The notes under the pieces: generated by a model | What the model saw: only the letters and a program-made list of their open reading frames with translations | Database searches by the model: none | Told to the model about the DNA's origin: nothing | Program-made: the position numbers and the translations under genes | Source: Candidatus Latescibacterota bacterium | Lineage (GTDB): Bacteria; Latescibacterota; MVCY01 | DNA length: 5,864 nucleotides | Reading direction: 5' to 3' | Assembly: GCA_030669445.1 (NCBI GenBank) | Contig: DAOVDP010000084.1 | Coordinates: 1 to 5,864 of the forward strand | Shown here: positions 4,915 through 5,864 of the stretch, piece by piece | Layout of the letters: each line of letters begins with the position of its first letter | Position numbering within the stretch: the first letter of the stretch is position 1

Positions 4915-5864
4915 TTACACGCTCGGCCGCGGCAGCAATCCTGCCCGCTCGGCAATCACCGGTACTATCTTCTCCCAGGCCACCGCCATCAGATGGATGC
5001 CGGCGATGCCCTCCATTTCTCTGAGTTCTTCTATCTGTTCTACACAGATATTTACTCCCTCCTCAGCAGGTTCTTCTGCCTGGGACATCCTCTGGATAAT
5101 CTCGTCGGGCACGGTGACGCCCGCTACGCTGTCCTTCATATATTGGGCCATCCTCACCGATCTTAACGGGGTCAATCCGGCTAAGATGTATGTCTTCTGG
5201 TGCAGTTCTCGCTCCCGCACCTGTTCCATCCACTGGCAGAAGCGCTTCATATCGTAGATGCACTGGGTCTGGATGAAATCGGCACCGGCGGCTATCTTCT
5301 TTGCCAGTCGGACTACTCTGAGCTCGAAGGGGTCACCGAAGGGGTTGGCGGCTGCGCCAATGAACATCCGAGGTTCAACCACCGGTGCCTTGGGGGAGTT
5401 TCTTATCTCATCCCCACAAAGGAATTTTTTCTCATCTCGCATCACCTTTAGCATTTGGACAAGTTGAATCGAGTCCAGATCGAAGACTCCCCGAGCCGCG
5501 GGATGGTTGCCGAGAGACTGGTGGTCGCCGGTGAGGCAGAGGATGTTCTTTATACCCAGGGCGTAGGCGCCCAGAATGTCAGCCTGAATGGCGAGGCGAT
5601 TCCTGTCCCGGCAGGTCATCTGAATCACCGGTTCCAATCCCTTTTGGCATAGAACAGTGCCGGTGGCGATGCTGGAGAGCCGGGCGATGGCCGTCTGATT
5701 GTCGGTGATATTTACCGCATCCGCACAATCCTTCAGGTACTCGATCTTGCGGTTGACCGATTGTAGGTCGGCACTCTTAGGCGGCCCCAGCTCGGCGGTG
5801 ACCGCAAAATGACCGGAGAGGAGAACTCTCTCCAATCTGCTGCCCGCTTTGAAACTCTTCTCCT
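4915..5864 (-). CDS. metF: Methylenetetrahydrofolate reductase (5' end outside window)
   Basis: Reduces 5,10-methylene-THF to 5-methyl-THF with FAD, feeding the methyl branch of the Wood-Ljungdahl pathway and methionine synthesis. At least 316 codons are visible. Counting the TTG at 5835 as residue 1: AVTAELGPPK (11-20) holds the likely catalytic Glu (E15), LTGDH (101-105) matches the flavin-contact region of E. coli MetF, and FIQTQCIYD (187-195) carries the substrate-binding Gln (Q191). The C terminus, GIHLMAVAWEKIVPVIAERAG, is typical. The TTG is probably not the start: the frame remains open to the right edge, reading EKSFKAGSRLERVL, a normal MetF N terminus, and no ribosome binding site precedes it. 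The true start should be a few codons beyond 5864. The zinc-binding partner MetV would be expected upstream, outside the window. The location and the Hdr-type neighbours suggest electron delivery by iron-sulfur/flavin subunits rather than NADH alone. Confidence 0.95.
   Translation of the reverse strand, partial: EKSFKAGSRLERVLLSGHFAVTAELGPPKSADLQSVNRKIEYLKDCADAVNITDNQTAIARLSSIATGTVLCQKGLEPVIQMTCRDRNRLAIQADILGAYALGIKNILCLTGDHQSLGNHPAARGVFDLDSIQLVQMLKVMRDEKKFLCGDEIRNSPKAPVVEPRMFIGAAANPFGDPFELRVVRLAKKIAAGADFIQTQCIYDMKRFCQWMEQVRERELHQKTYILAGLTPLRSVRMAQYMKDSVAGVTVPDEIIQRMSQAEEPAEEGVNICVEQIEELREMEGIAGIHLMAVAWEKIVPVIAERAGLLPRPSV

Noticed and set aside
4781..5257. Plus-strand frame of 158 codons preceded by AAGGAGG
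   Set aside because: The Shine-Dalgarno-like sequence is only two bases from the ATG, most of the frame is antisense to metF, and the product has no recognisable family features.

Overview
The window looks like DNA from a strictly anaerobic bacterium that uses the methyl branch of the Wood-Ljungdahl (reductive acetyl-CoA) pathway. The evidence is one strand of metabolic genes, all read right to left: a folate-type methylenetetrahydrofolate reductase (metF), a small heterodisulfide-reductase-like iron-sulfur subunit (hdrC) and a large HdrA-type flavoprotein. A MetF-Hdr cluster of this kind is known from acetogens and related anaerobes, where it is thought to form a soluble, possibly electron-bifurcating methylene-THF reductase complex. 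The phylum cannot be fixed from this sequence alone.

Layout in transcription order (minus strand). metF fills 5864-4915, and its true start probably lies just outside the window. A 178-bp spacer with two overlapping hairpins follows. Next is an intact MntA-HepT (nucleotidyltransferase/HEPN) toxin-antitoxin pair at 4736-4082, whose genes overlap by 8 bp. hdrC (4010-3528) comes next and is bracketed by two copies of a 36-37 bp palindromic repeat. An IS200/REP-type tyrosine transposase gene (tnpA, 3281-2844) lies among three CCCACG...CGTGGG hairpins and an imperfect 84/85-bp direct repeat. A 211-bp MITE-like element with perfect 16-bp terminal inverted repeats (2481-2691) ends six bases before the hdrA start codon. 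hdrA (2474-1) runs off the left edge.

How the parts fit. MetF reduces methylene-THF to methyl-THF. HdrC and HdrA would supply or distribute electrons through iron-sulfur clusters and flavin. The HdrA here carries a complete GltD/NfnB-like pyridine-nucleotide oxidoreductase inserted between its N-terminal and C-terminal halves, so NAD(P)H could feed directly into the complex. Every junction between metabolic genes holds foreign or repetitive DNA, and no hdrB is present between hdrC and hdrA. The metabolic genes are visibly GC-richer than the AT-rich toxin-antitoxin pair and the transposase, which suggests those were acquired separately. No rRNA, tRNA or CRISPR array was seen. The plus strand shows no convincing gene.
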